A DNA stretch of 64,000 bases from Burkholderia pyrrocinia (GTDB lineage: Bacteria > Pseudomonadota > Gammaproteobacteria > Burkholderiales > Burkholderiaceae): contig NZ_CP070978.1 of the NCBI RefSeq assembly GCF_018417535.1, positions 62,001-126,000 on the forward strand, given 5' to 3'. Numbering within the stretch: position 1 is the stretch's first letter; every line of letters starts with the position of its first letter. Positions 47,138 to 56,124 of this stretch are shown piece after piece. The notes under the pieces are model-generated. The model searched no databases, was not told the origin of the DNA, and saw nothing but the letters and a program-made list of their open reading frames with translations. The translations under genes and the position numbers were made by a program.

Positions 47138-48005
47138 CGGGTTCTCCGAGGGTGAGGCGGCGCGCGACGGCCACCGTGACCCACGACGCGAGCGCGAACG
47201 GGGCCGTGAATGCGGGGATGCCCGCGCGCGTCGCGAGCCACTGGATCAATGCGGCGAGTGCGGCGGCCGCGAACGCCGCGCGCGGGCCGCGCGGCATCAG
47301 CGCGAGCGCGGCAAGCGCGCCGTTGAAGCCGAGCAGGCCGTCGGCGAACCATGCGCCGTTCGCGCCGAGCGCGAGCAGCAGCACGGTCGACACGATGGCG
47401 CCGCCGAGCGCGAACGCGGCCGCGCGGCGCGATGCGACGGCGATGCCGGCGACGATCAGCGCGCCGGCCCATGCGCCTTGCGCGAAGGTGGTCTGCGCGA
47501 CGCCCGAGAGCAGGGCGTCGGCGGTGGAAGAAAGCGTCAGCGCCGCGCTGACTGTGGCGCCGCTCGCTTGCTGCAGCGCAACAAACGGCAGCCACAGCGC
47601 GGTGACGGTGAGGCACGGGCTCGAATACGGGCACTGGCGCCAGCGGGCGAGCGGCGCGCGCATCGCGCGCTGCACGAGCGCCGCGCCGATCGCGGCCAGC
47701 GGCACCAGCGCGAGCGCGGCGACCGAACAGGGCGCGAACAGCACGGCGATCAGCGCGGCGAGCGCGCCGTTGAAGCTGTGCAGCCCCTGCTCGACGTCGC
47801 GGCGCTCGGCGCCCGTCAGCACGGCGGTCATGCTGGCGGCGGCCGAACCGACCAGCGCCGCGCACGCGAGCCGCAGGTCGGTCAGCGCCAGTGCGGCGAG
47901 CAGCAGCGCGCCGGTGCACGCATTCGCCTGCAGCACGATCTGCCCGATGCCGCGCAGCAGGATGCGCAGGTCGATCGACGGCGAGGCGGAGCGGGCGGTA
48001 GGCAT
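47112..48005 (-). CDS. Urea transporter (UT family)
   Basis: 297 residues from the ATG at 48005; the ORF extends 17 codons upstream without family likeness. It has about ten hydrophobic helices arranged as two homologous halves, each with an FNGAL motif (HSFNGALAALIA and LGFNGALAALAL), the UT signature for the channel lining. RGIGQIVLQANACTGALL is also typical. No urease or accessory genes are nearby, and it leads into aldolase and tautomerase genes. A predicted operator lies at 48067-48086. Confidence 0.85.
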   Translation of the reverse strand: MPTARSASPSIDLRILLRGIGQIVLQANACTGALLLAALALTDLRLACAALVGSAAASMTAVLTGAERRDVEQGLHSFNGALAALIAVLFAPCSVAALALVPLAAIGAALVQRAMRAPLARWRQCPYSSPCLTVTALWLPFVALQQASGATVSAALTLSSTADALLSGVAQTTFAQGAWAGALIVAGIAVASRRAAAFALGGAIVSTVLLLALGANGAWFADGLLGFNGALAALALMPRGPRAAFAAAALAALIQWLATRAGIPAFTAPFALASWVTVAVARRLTLGEPDVVIRTPF

Positions 48006-48066
48006 GATGGCGGCGGGACAGGACGAGCCGCGAGCATAGGACACAATCCGATGCACCGGAATAGGG

Positions 48067-48086
48067 AATCCTGGATAGTCAGGATT
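48067..48086. promoter_or_regulatory. Palindrome AATCCTG-N6-CAGGATT upstream of urea transporter
   Basis: A perfect 7-bp inverted repeat about 62 nt upstream of the transporter start. A close but imperfect copy (16 of 19 bases) lies at 49860-49878, upstream of the glycolipid-binding-like gene. Confidence 0.5.
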
Positions 48087-48215
48087 TGTCGGCGGTGCCC
48101 CGAATTCGGGCGGAAAGCGTTGTCCAAGATGCGTTTGTCAGGCGCATTAGCGTTTTTTTGGAGTTTCTCTATTTTGGTAGCAAATTTTGGTCGTCGTTAG
48201 ATTTTCCGTGCGCAT

Positions 48216-48229
48216 GCTAACGCGTTAGC
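48216..48229. promoter_or_regulatory. Palindrome GCTAACGCGTTAGC upstream of fic
   Basis: A perfect 14-bp palindrome about 60 nt upstream of the Fic start, with a half-site ATTAGCG at 48146-48152. It is a candidate operator of the Fic gene. Confidence 0.45.
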
Positions 48230-48289
48230 GTTTTCGGGTAGGATCCGGGAATTGGTAGTATTTTCGCGGCCTCGGTAGGAGATTTTTCC

Positions 48290-49834
48290 ATGCAAGTCGG
48301 CTTCAAGGCCCTGGCTGCTCGCTACGGTATTACGCTCGCACAACCTCTGCGTGTCGATTCGGTCATCGGCACCGGACGTGCGAGCCGGGAAACCGATGAG
48401 CAGGTAGAAAACCGGTATCCGCCCAGCTATCGACCCACCGACGACTTCGCCGGCCATTTTGAATTCGGACTCAAGTACGAAGCGCTTCACTTCGAGTTTT
48501 TTGCACGCCTGTTTGCAGCCGTGGGACCGGAGCCGATCGAAATGTGGTGCCGAAATGCCCCCTTTGGCCAATACGCCCGACGCGCGGGTTTCCTGTACGA
48601 GTGGCTGACAGGCAGGCGCCTGAATGTGCCTGACGTGACCAACGGCGGCTATGTCAACGCCGTTTCTCCGACTGAATACCTTACTCGCACAGAGTCGCTT
48701 CGCGTTCGCCGTTGGCGCGTGCACGACAACTTGCCGGGAACGCCCGCGTTCTGCCCGCTGGTTCGGCGAACCGCGGCGGTGCAGGCAGCGCTGCAGTTCG
48801 ACTTGGGCACCGCATTGAGAGAGTTGGATCGCGTCTTCGGTCCCGACATCCTGATGCGGACAGCCAGCTGGCTGACGTTCAAGGAGTCGCGGGCGAGTTT
48901 TCTCATTGAGAAAGAGGCTGATCAGACCGACCGCATCCAGCGGTTTGCACACGTCATCGCGCAATACTGCGGCAGTATCGACGCTCCACTAAGCGACCGC
49001 AGCCTGCATACGCTGCAAGCCGGCATTCTGGGCCACGATGCGTTCGGCTTGGGGTTGCGGCGTTCACCGGTCTTTGTGGGGCAGGCTACGATGCGCGAGA
49101 ACATCGTGCATTACATTGCCCCGGCGTTCGAGGACGTGGCACCGATGCTGGAGGGGCTCGGTGAATTCGAGGCCGCGACTCGAGGCGCCGAGCCGCTGGC
49201 ACGTGCCGCAGCGTTGGCATTCGGCTTCGTTTATATCCACCCTATGCGAGACGGCAACGGCCGGATTCATCGCTTCCTGATCAACGACTCCCTGGTGCGG
49301 GACAAGGCGGTGCCGGATGGCGTGATATTGCCGATCTCGGCAACCATCACGAGTTCGACGGAGTTCCGTGCCGGCTACGATCGCACGCTCGAGGTGTTTT
49401 CTCGCTGCTTCATGCGCCGCTATGCGACGTCCTATCGGTTCGGAGAACTGGTGACCTATGAGGACGGGACGCTGAGCAACTTCGTATTCGACAACTACGA
49501 AGATGCGCGCTTCGTCTGGCGTTATCCGGATCTGACGGCTCACGTTCTGTATATCGCGCGAGTTGTCGAGCACACGATTCGCACGGAGATGGCCGATGAA
49601 GCCAGGACGCTGCTGATCTTTCAGCTTGCCCAGGAGCGGCTCAAGGAGGTCGTGGAGATGCCGGGCCCGGATGCTGACCGTATCATTCGCTCTGTCAAGG
49701 AAAACGGCTGGCAAATCTCCGGCAAGCTGAAGCAGCAGTATCCGCAGCTGGAGAATGAGCGCAGGGCGTCGCGAGTCGTGGAAGCTATCCGGTCCTCGTT
49801 TGAAGGCAGGGACATGAACTTCGACAACGAATGA
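48290..49834 (+). CDS. Fic-domain protein (AMPylator/nucleotidyltransferase-type)
   Basis: 514 residues. The Fic motif HPMRDGNGRIHR begins at His317, with catalytic His and the phosphate-anchoring GNGR intact. Upstream, SFLIEK (Ser203-Glu207) fits the inhibitory (S/T)xxxE(G/N) helix except that Lys replaces Gly/Asn, making it a probable class II (N-terminal, intramolecular) autoinhibited Fic protein. The C-terminal part is helical. Typical products AMPylate Tyr/Thr/Ser of target proteins. It is a lone gene, without an antitoxin neighbour. Confidence 0.9.
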   Translation: MQVGFKALAARYGITLAQPLRVDSVIGTGRASRETDEQVENRYPPSYRPTDDFAGHFEFGLKYEALHFEFFARLFAAVGPEPIEMWCRNAPFGQYARRAGFLYEWLTGRRLNVPDVTNGGYVNAVSPTEYLTRTESLRVRRWRVHDNLPGTPAFCPLVRRTAAVQAALQFDLGTALRELDRVFGPDILMRTASWLTFKESRASFLIEKEADQTDRIQRFAHVIAQYCGSIDAPLSDRSLHTLQAGILGHDAFGLGLRRSPVFVGQATMRENIVHYIAPAFEDVAPMLEGLGEFEAATRGAEPLARAAALAFGFVYIHPMRDGNGRIHRFLINDSLVRDKAVPDGVILPISATITSSTEFRAGYDRTLEVFSRCFMRRYATSYRFGELVTYEDGTLSNFVFDNYEDARFVWRYPDLTAHVLYIARVVEHTIRTEMADEARTLLIFQLAQERLKEVVEMPGPDADRIIRSVKENGWQISGKLKQQYPQLENERRASRVVEAIRSSFEGRDMNFDNE

Positions 49835-49859
49835 CGCGCGTTGGATTGGCCGACAGTGA

Positions 49860-49878
49860 AATTCCGGATGGTCAGGAT
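49860..49878. promoter_or_regulatory. Near-copy of the urea-transporter palindrome
   Basis: It matches the 48067 site at 16 of 19 positions, but the left arm is changed (ATTCCGG), so symmetry is lost. It is 45 nt upstream of the next gene start. Together with the first site it brackets the Fic gene. Confidence 0.45.
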
Positions 49879-49922
49879 GTATGCGACGATCGTTCGCATT
49901 GAGTAAACCCGGAGGCGGAAAG

Positions 49923-50483
49923 ATGCGCGAAGTGCGTTGGGCGTCGCTCGAGGGCGACGGGGTCGAACATCTGACGTTCGACCGGAGCGGCAGCGGGATC
50001 GTCGTCGAAAGCGCGGTGGTCGGCCAGCGGTACGGTCGCACGTACGGGCTCGCGTATCGTGTCGAGTGCGATCCGCACTGGCGCGTGACGTATGCGGTGC
50101 TGAAGGTGATGGGCGGCGGCACGCTCGAACTGCGCGGCGACGGCGCCGGCCACTGGCACGACGGCGCGGGCCGCGCGCTGCCGGAGCTGGACGGCTGCAT
50201 CGACATCGACATCGCGGCGACGCCGTTCACGAATTCGCTGCCGATCGGCCGCCTCGGGCTCGCGCGCGGCGAGCGGCGGCCGATCGACGTCGCGTATATC
50301 TCGACGCCGGACCTGAAGGTCGCGCCGGTCAAGCAGGCCTACGCGTGCATCGAGCCGGGCCGGCGCTACCGCTACGAAGGCATCTTCCGGAATTTCACGG
50401 CCGAGATGGACATCGACGACGACGGGCTGGTGATCGACTACGAGACGCTGTTCAGGCGCCTGCCGGCGCCGACGGTGCGCTGA
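49923..50483 (+). CDS. Putative glycolipid-binding domain protein
   Basis: 186 residues from the ATG at 49923 (MREVRWASLEGDGVEHLTF), after a GGAGGCGGAAAG site; the upstream start at 49881 is not needed. The pattern of W-x-L-E-G-x3-E at the start, IDIDIAATPFTNSLPIRR-like core and YRYEGIFRNFTAEMDIDDDG near the end matches the putative glycolipid-binding family (PF06475-like). Function in cells is unknown. Its 3' end overlaps the convergent hydrolase gene by 46 nt. Confidence 0.8.
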   Translation: MREVRWASLEGDGVEHLTFDRSGSGIVVESAVVGQRYGRTYGLAYRVECDPHWRVTYAVLKVMGGGTLELRGDGAGHWHDGAGRALPELDGCIDIDIAATPFTNSLPIGRLGLARGERRPIDVAYISTPDLKVAPVKQAYACIEPGRRYRYEGIFRNFTAEMDIDDDGLVIDYETLFRRLPAPTVR

Positions 50484-51349
50484 ACCGCGGCGTTCGTAAC
50501 CGCCGGCCGCTCCTGCGCCGCCGCGAAGCGGTCGATCCGCGACGCGATCATGTCCGGGTGGCGCAGCACGATCCAGTGCGTGCCGTCGATTTCCTCGCGC
50601 ACGTGGTCGCCGAGCCAGCGGTCGAGGTCGACCGACATCTCGGGCGTCACGTAGCGGTCGCGCACCGGCACCAGGATCTGCACGGGCGCCTGCGCATACC
50701 GTTCGCGCGGCTTGCGCGCCCGCGCGAGGAAGTTCGCGCGGTAAAGCTGCAGGCCGTTCAGCGCGTTCTTCAGTTGCACGGGGTCGCGCTCGGCGCGCAC
50801 GCGTTCGGTGAGCTGCAGCCAGCGCGGCCACAGTGCCGCGCCGCCGAGCCGCCACACCAGCGACGGCACGAGCGGCAGGTGGAAGAACGCGATGTACCAT
50901 GACTTCAGGCTCTGCTTGAGCCGCATCTTCGCGCGGAACACGTGATCGAGGCATGGGCCCGAGATCGACGTGTACGATGCGATCCGGCCGCGGAACGCGG
51001 GGTCGGTCACGGCCTCCCAGCACTGGATCGAGCCCCAGTCGTGGCCGACGAGATGGAACGGCCGGCCGCCGCAGGTCGCGTCGGCCACCGCCTTCAGGTC
51101 GTCGGCGAGCCGCGCGAGCGTGTAGTCGGCACGGCGGCGCGGCGCATCGGACGCGCCGGCGCCGCGCACGTCGTACGCGATCACGCGGTAACGCTTCGCG
51201 AGCCGCGCGCGGATCGGCGCCCACACGGCCGCCGAATCGGGGTAGCCGTGCACGAGGATCAGCGGCGGCGCGCGCCGCGATCCGCTTACGTAGACGGCGA
51301 GTTTCACGTCGCCGGACTGGACGGTCAGCATCTCGTGTGCGCGCGCCAT
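50438..51349 (-). CDS. Alpha/beta hydrolase (haloalkane dehalogenase/epoxide hydrolase-like)
   Basis: 303 residues. LVHGYPDS gives the oxyanion strand, and the nucleophile elbow is GHDWGS, an Asp rather than Ser, as in epoxide hydrolases and dehalogenases. DGTHWIVLRHPD near residue 255 carries the catalytic His. It is the last gene of the minus-strand monooxygenase operon and may hydrolyse the ester or lactone made by the Baeyer-Villiger enzyme, although an Asp nucleophile argues for epoxide- or halide-type chemistry. Confidence 0.85.
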   Translation of the reverse strand: MARAHEMLTVQSGDVKLAVYVSGSRRAPPLILVHGYPDSAAVWAPIRARLAKRYRVIAYDVRGAGASDAPRRRADYTLARLADDLKAVADATCGGRPFHLVGHDWGSIQCWEAVTDPAFRGRIASYTSISGPCLDHVFRAKMRLKQSLKSWYIAFFHLPLVPSLVWRLGGAALWPRWLQLTERVRAERDPVQLKNALNGLQLYRANFLARARKPRERYAQAPVQILVPVRDRYVTPEMSVDLDRWLGDHVREEIDGTHWIVLRHPDMIASRIDRFAAAQERPAVTNAAVQRTVGAGRRLNSVS

Positions 51350-51353
51350 GGCG

Positions 51354-52259
51354 TCATGCCTGCGGAACCGGATGCAGCGGCACGCGGCGCGGGGCGGCCT
51401 GCGCCGCGTAGCGCGCGTTGGCCGCGTCGATGTTCTCGAGCAGCGTGTCGAGCCCCTGCAGGTACTGGTGGTTGTCGTGGTCCCACGGGTGGAAGCCCGG
51501 GCGGAAGTAGTCGAGCCATTCGCGCGCGATGCTCGGGAACACGCCGTGCTTCGGGCTGTACAGGTACTTCACGAGGCGCCACATGCCGCCGAACTTGCCG
51601 TGTTCGCGACGGTGCGCGCGCATCAGGCGCACGTGGAAGTCGAACACGATCGCCCAGAAGAACACGGTCGTCGTCAGCATCGTGCCGGTGCGCAGCAGGT
51701 AGCTGCCGAGGCCCGGTTTCATCACGGTGGTCCACACGTCGTAGGACACCGCCTTGTGCTCGGTTTCCTCCATCGCGTGCCACATCCACATCTGCTGGTA
51801 GCCTTCGACCGACCCGTCGATCCGGTGCTCGTGGCCCGACAGCAACTGGTTCGCGAGGATCGCCGTGTAGTGCTCGAGCGCGATCGTGATCGCGAGCTGC
51901 ATCGAATGCGGCAGCGCCTTCTTGAACCAGCCGAGGATCGTCCACAGGCGCTTGTCGAGCTTGTGCGCGGGCAGGCCCGACGACTGCAGCAGGTCGTTGT
52001 ATTCGATGTGCTCGCGCGTGTGCATCGCTTCCTGGCCGATAAAGCCGAGCACCTGCTTCTTCAGCTCGGGGTCCTCGATCCGGTCGCGGTAGTTGCGCAC
52101 CGAATCCATGAAGAAGCGTTCGCCGGCCGGGAACAGCAGCGACAGCGCGTTCATGAAGTGCGTGACCGGTACGCCCTGCACATGCCAGTCCTTCGCGCGT
52201 TCCGGCGGCAGCGCGAAACGGATGTCGCGCCGCACGGGCATCATGTTCGGGGTTGTCAT
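51354..52259 (-). CDS. 'Metal-dependent hydrolase' (PF10118-like, diiron-type helical protein)
   Basis: 301 residues. HVQGVPVTHFMNALSLLFP at the start, then GQEAMHTREHIEYND and EETEHKAVSYDVW, are the Glu/His-rich motifs of the PF10118 family, whose ligand pattern resembles diiron helical bundles. The true reaction is not established for the family. Its start overlaps the end of the SDR gene by 4 nt (ATGA), and the gap to the hydrolase gene is 4 nt. Confidence 0.88.
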   Translation of the reverse strand: MTTPNMMPVRRDIRFALPPERAKDWHVQGVPVTHFMNALSLLFPAGERFFMDSVRNYRDRIEDPELKKQVLGFIGQEAMHTREHIEYNDLLQSSGLPAHKLDKRLWTILGWFKKALPHSMQLAITIALEHYTAILANQLLSGHEHRIDGSVEGYQQMWMWHAMEETEHKAVSYDVWTTVMKPGLGSYLLRTGTMLTTTVFFWAIVFDFHVRLMRAHRREHGKFGGMWRLVKYLYSPKHGVFPSIAREWLDYFRPGFHPWDHDNHQYLQGLDTLLENIDAANARYAAQAAPRRVPLHPVPQA

Positions 52260-53191
52260 GATTGTTCTCCTCCCTGATTGCCTGCGTTGTTGTAGGTGGC
52301 GTGCAGCGGTGCGGGCGCCGGCGTGCCGCGCGCGGCGTCGCGGCGGGCCCTCGCGGCCTCGCGGCGCGTCGCGAGCACGACGAGCGCCTGGTACGCGGAC
52401 GGCAGGACGCGCGCCATCCAGTCACCGGCCTTCGCATCGCGGCCGATCAGCACACGGCGCTTGTTACGGCGCACGCCGGCGAGGATCGTGCGCGCGGCGT
52501 CGTCGGCGGTCGTGATGAAGAACTTCTCGAACGTGTCCCGGCCTTGCTGCTCGCTCGCGACCATGAAGCCGACCATGTTCTTCGAGACGCGGCTGGCCTG
52601 CGCGATGTTCGTGCGGATGCCGCCCGGATGCACGCAGGTTGCCGACACGCCGCACTTCATCATGTCGAGTTCCTGGCGCAGCGATTCGGTGAAGCCGCGC
52701 ACCGCGAACTTGGTCGCGTTGTAGCCGCTCATGCCCGGTTGCGCGAAGATCCCGAACAGGCTCGACGTGTTGATCACGTGACCGTCGCCCGATGCCTTAA
52801 GGTGCGGCAGGAACGCCTTCGTGCCGTGCACGACGCCCCAGAAATTGATGTTCACGATCCACTCGAGATCGCTGTATTCCATCCCTTCGATCGTGCTCGA
52901 CAGCGCGACGCCCGCGTTGTTGAAGATCAGGTTGACCTTGCCGTGTTCCTGCGCGGTGTCGTCGGCCCACGCGAACATCGCGTCGCGGTCGCCGACGTCG
53001 AGCACGCGCGTCGACACGCGCACGTTCGGCGCGATCGCGCGGACGATCCGTTCGGTTTCGGCGAGGCCGACGCCGTTCTTGTCGGCGATCGACACATGGC
53101 AGCCGGCCTGCGCGAGCTGGATCGCGAGCGCGCGGCCCATGCCCGAGCCGGCACCCGTGATCGCGGCGACCTTGTTGGCGAAATCTCTCAT
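52256..53191 (-). CDS. Short-chain dehydrogenase/reductase
   Basis: 311 residues. Cofactor motif TGAGSGMG, NNAG and active site YNATK are all present. The C-terminus is extended (about 50 residues rich in Arg/Ala) beyond the SDR core. In the operon with a Baeyer-Villiger monooxygenase it probably oxidises an alcohol to the ketone substrate. It starts 21 nt after the monooxygenase stop. Confidence 0.9.
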   Translation of the reverse strand: MRDFANKVAAITGAGSGMGRALAIQLAQAGCHVSIADKNGVGLAETERIVRAIAPNVRVSTRVLDVGDRDAMFAWADDTAQEHGKVNLIFNNAGVALSSTIEGMEYSDLEWIVNINFWGVVHGTKAFLPHLKASGDGHVINTSSLFGIFAQPGMSGYNATKFAVRGFTESLRQELDMMKCGVSATCVHPGGIRTNIAQASRVSKNMVGFMVASEQQGRDTFEKFFITTADDAARTILAGVRRNKRRVLIGRDAKAGDWMARVLPSAYQALVVLATRREAARARRDAARGTPAPAPLHATYNNAGNQGGEQS

Positions 53192-53212
53192 GTCGGTTGC
53201 TCCTTGTCTGGC

Positions 53213-54796
53213 TCAGGCCGCTTCGGTGGAAGTGGAAGCGGAAGCGGCGGGCGCGGCGACGGGCCGCGCGATCGTGTCGTGCTGCGGTGCGCGATACGCG
53301 TGGTAATCGGCGATCGAGAAGCGTGCGGTTGCCTGGCGGAAGCACCACGTGAAGCCCGGCCACAGCGTCGTGTTCTTGCCCGTGCGCGGATCGAGGTACC
53401 AGCTCTTGCAGCCGCCCGTCGACCAGATCGCCTTCTTGAGCTTGCCCTGCAGGTCGCTGTTGAACTGCGCCTCGACGAGCGGGCGCACCTCGATCGCATC
53501 CGCACGCTCGCGGTGCATCGCCTGCAGCGCGCCGAGGATGTATTCGATCTGCGACTCGATCATGAACACCATCGAGTTGTGGCCGAGGCCCGTGTTCGGA
53601 CCGACGATCATGAAGAAGTTCGGGTAGCCGGGCAGCGTCGAGCCGAGATACGCGTGCGCGCCGTCGCGCCATGCGTCGACGATGTCGAGGCCGCCGCGGC
53701 CGACGATCGCGCCGCGCGGATACGGATCGGCGACCTGGAAGCCGGTGCCGTAGATCAGGCAGTCGACTTCATGGCGGCGGCCGTCGGTCGTCACGACCGC
53801 GTCGGCTTCGATATGGTCGATGCCGGTCGTGATCACGTCGACGTTCTTGCGCGACAGCGCCGGGTAGTAGTCGTTCGAGATCAGCACGCGCTTGCAGCCG
53901 AGCGTGTAGTTCGGCGTGACGGTCTTGCGCAGTTCCGGATCGGGAATCTGCTTGCGGATATGGCGCAGCGCGAGCTTCTGCACGTTCTTCATCAGCGACG
54001 GGTGGATCGCGAAGCCGAGCACGCGCGATTCGAGCATCCAGTAGATGCCGCTGCGCACGGCCTTCTGCGTGAACGGCAGCGTGCGGAACAGCCACTTCTC
54101 GAACCCGGTCAGGTTGCGGTCGGGCTTCGGCATGATCCACGGCGGCGTGCGCTGGAACAGCGCGAGTTCCTTCACGCGCGGCGCGATCTGCGGCACGAAC
54201 TGGATCGCGCTCGCGCCGGTGCCGATCACCGCGACGCGCTTGCCTTCGAGCGTGTAGTCGTGATCCCACTGCTGCGAATGGAACGCGCGGCCCTTGAAAT
54301 TCTCGACGCCGGGAATCGCCGGCAGCGCGGCGCGCGACAGGCCGCCCATCCCCGACACCAGCACGCGCGCGGACAGCCGCTTGCCGTTCGCGAACGTGAG
54401 GCGCCAGCGCTGCGCGGCTTCGTCGTATTCGGCGCGCTGCAGTTCATGGTTCAGGCGCAGGTGCGGGCCGATCCCGAAGCGCTGCACGCAGTCTTCCAGA
54501 TACGCGCGGATCTCCGGCTGCGGCGCGAACATGCGCGTCCAGCGCGGGTTCGGCGCGAACGAGAACGAATAGACGTGCGATTGCACGTCGCATGCACACC
54601 CGGGGTAATGATTGTCGCGCCACGTGCCGCCGACCGACGCGGCTTTCTCGAGGACGACGAAGTCGGTCAAGCCTGTTTGCCGCAGGCGGATCGCCATCCC
54701 GAGACCGGCGAAGCCGGTGCCGATGATGGCGATGTCGATGGTTTCGTCCAAGCCGTCGTGGCCGGGCGGACCGAAAGGCAACGTGCGAGCATTCAT
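53213..54796 (-). CDS. FAD-dependent Baeyer-Villiger-type monooxygenase
   Basis: 527 residues from the ATG at 54796, 7 nt after GGAGA; the ATG at 54820 has no site. FAD motif GTGFAGLG (residues 26-33) is followed by the Baeyer-Villiger fingerprint FxGxxxHxxxW (Phe167 to Trp177) and the NADPH motif GTGASA. These enzymes insert oxygen next to a ketone to make esters or lactones. It is the first gene of the four-gene minus-strand operon, under a palindromic operator at 54829-54848. Confidence 0.93.
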   Translation of the reverse strand: MNARTLPFGPPGHDGLDETIDIAIIGTGFAGLGMAIRLRQTGLTDFVVLEKAASVGGTWRDNHYPGCACDVQSHVYSFSFAPNPRWTRMFAPQPEIRAYLEDCVQRFGIGPHLRLNHELQRAEYDEAAQRWRLTFANGKRLSARVLVSGMGGLSRAALPAIPGVENFKGRAFHSQQWDHDYTLEGKRVAVIGTGASAIQFVPQIAPRVKELALFQRTPPWIMPKPDRNLTGFEKWLFRTLPFTQKAVRSGIYWMLESRVLGFAIHPSLMKNVQKLALRHIRKQIPDPELRKTVTPNYTLGCKRVLISNDYYPALSRKNVDVITTGIDHIEADAVVTTDGRRHEVDCLIYGTGFQVADPYPRGAIVGRGGLDIVDAWRDGAHAYLGSTLPGYPNFFMIVGPNTGLGHNSMVFMIESQIEYILGALQAMHRERADAIEVRPLVEAQFNSDLQGKLKKAIWSTGGCKSWYLDPRTGKNTTLWPGFTWCFRQATARFSIADYHAYRAPQHDTIARPVAAPAASASTSTEAA

Positions 54797-54828
54797 CCGG
54801 GTGTCTCCGATTTGGCTCATTTTTTAAT

Positions 54829-54848
54829 GTTACATTGGTTGATGTAAC
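54829..54848. promoter_or_regulatory. Palindromic operator GTTACAT-N6-ATGTAAC
   Basis: A perfect 7-bp inverted repeat, 33 nt upstream of the monooxygenase start. The size and arm spacing resemble TetR-family operators. No TetR gene is present within the window. Confidence 0.6.
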
Positions 54849-55042
54849 GATAGTGGGTGAGCCCGGAAACCGCAAGAGGCTAGAAGCGCCGCTCTAAGGG
54901 CCGGAAGTCAGACGGGAAAAGGCTGAGCGGGGTTTGGAACGGGCCGTTTTCCGCATTGCGGAATTCACGGAGAGGCCCGTCGATGGGACAAGAGAAGGGC
55001 TGGACGAGACCGCCGGCGCGCGGCGGTCTGTTTGAAACGGAA

Positions 55043-55714
55043 TCAGGGGCGGATCGATCGGGCGGCCGTCTCATGGAAAACCCCGGCCACGATCGTGACC
55101 TGTGCGAGCGCGTAGAGGCCCCAGATCAGGTAGTCGATGCCCGGAAAACCGCCGAGGAACCGGCCGACGCCGATCAGCGTATCGGAGCCGACGAAGATCA
55201 GGCTGCCGACGGCCACCAGCGGGCCGTGCGTGCGGGCGGCGAGCGCGAAGCTCGCCATCGCGCACAACACGAGCATGTAGACGGCGACCGGCGCCAGCAA
55301 CTCGCCGAGGTGCGGCAGGAAGGCCAGGTAGAACGCCGGCGCGGCGATCCACAGCCCGACCAGCGCGACGATGCGCCAGCCGTGCGGCCACGCGCGCCAG
55401 CGCAGGAAGATCGCGCAGTAGCACAGGTGTGTGAGCAGGAATGCGCCGAGGCCGAGGACGAACGACAGCGGCCAGTCGGGCAGTGCGAGCAGCACGTCGC
55501 CGAGCACGGCGGTCGCGAGCGCCGCGCACAGCCACGCGCGTTCGCGCGGCGCACCGCAGGTGCTGCCTGCCGCGAGCAGCAGGATGCCCATCGCGGCTTT
55601 CGCGGCGGCCTGGCCCGGATAGGGCGCGGCGGCGAGCGACAGCCCGTACAGCAGCGCGGCGACGACGGCGAGCGGCCAGAGCCGGCGGTAGGTGGCGGGA
55701 AGCGTGGCGATCAA
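55043..55714 (-). CDS. Lysoplasmalogenase (YhhN/TMEM86 family)
   Basis: 223 residues if TTG at 55714 is used, 8 nt after GGAGA. No ATG lies between the AT-rich leader and the first helix, and the longer upstream ORF is not coding-like. It has about eight hydrophobic helices with the family residues LGDVLLALP and FVGSDTLIGVGRF, whose Asp residues are thought to serve in hydrolysing the vinyl-ether bond of lysoplasmalogens. It is divergent from the agmatinase-family gene. Confidence 0.8.
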   Translation of the reverse strand: MIATLPATYRRLWPLAVVAALLYGLSLAAAPYPGQAAAKAAMGILLLAAGSTCGAPRERAWLCAALATAVLGDVLLALPDWPLSFVLGLGAFLLTHLCYCAIFLRWRAWPHGWRIVALVGLWIAAPAFYLAFLPHLGELLAPVAVYMLVLCAMASFALAARTHGPLVAVGSLIFVGSDTLIGVGRFLGGFPGIDYLIWGLYALAQVTIVAGVFHETAARSIRP

Positions 55715-56124
55715 GGCGGGTGTCTCCGGATTGTTGTTGTCTGCGGTGGACGGCGCACCGTCGGCGGCGCGGCTGCGGCCATTATCCGGAAGAAAGGGCG
55801 GGCGAAAACCGGCGAATCCTTCTAGGACGCGGTCGGGATGGCACGCGCAGGCGCGTGCCCGCCGTCGCATCGATCCGGCGATGCGGGACTCCGATGCGCG
55901 GGTGCTGCCGCCGGATTTCTTCAACGCGTTGCCCCCGCTGAACCGGGGCAACGACTTCAATTCGGCTTGCTATGATCGCCGCGACATTGCCGTTGTCGTT
56001 GTCCCGCCCGGCCGCGCGACTGGATGCGCAAGCCGGTGCGTGCCCGATGAATCCATGCCGTGCCCGGCCCGCGCGCCCATGCAGCGCGGGGCGGAGCCGG
56101 TTCCCCACGAAAACAGGTCCGACC

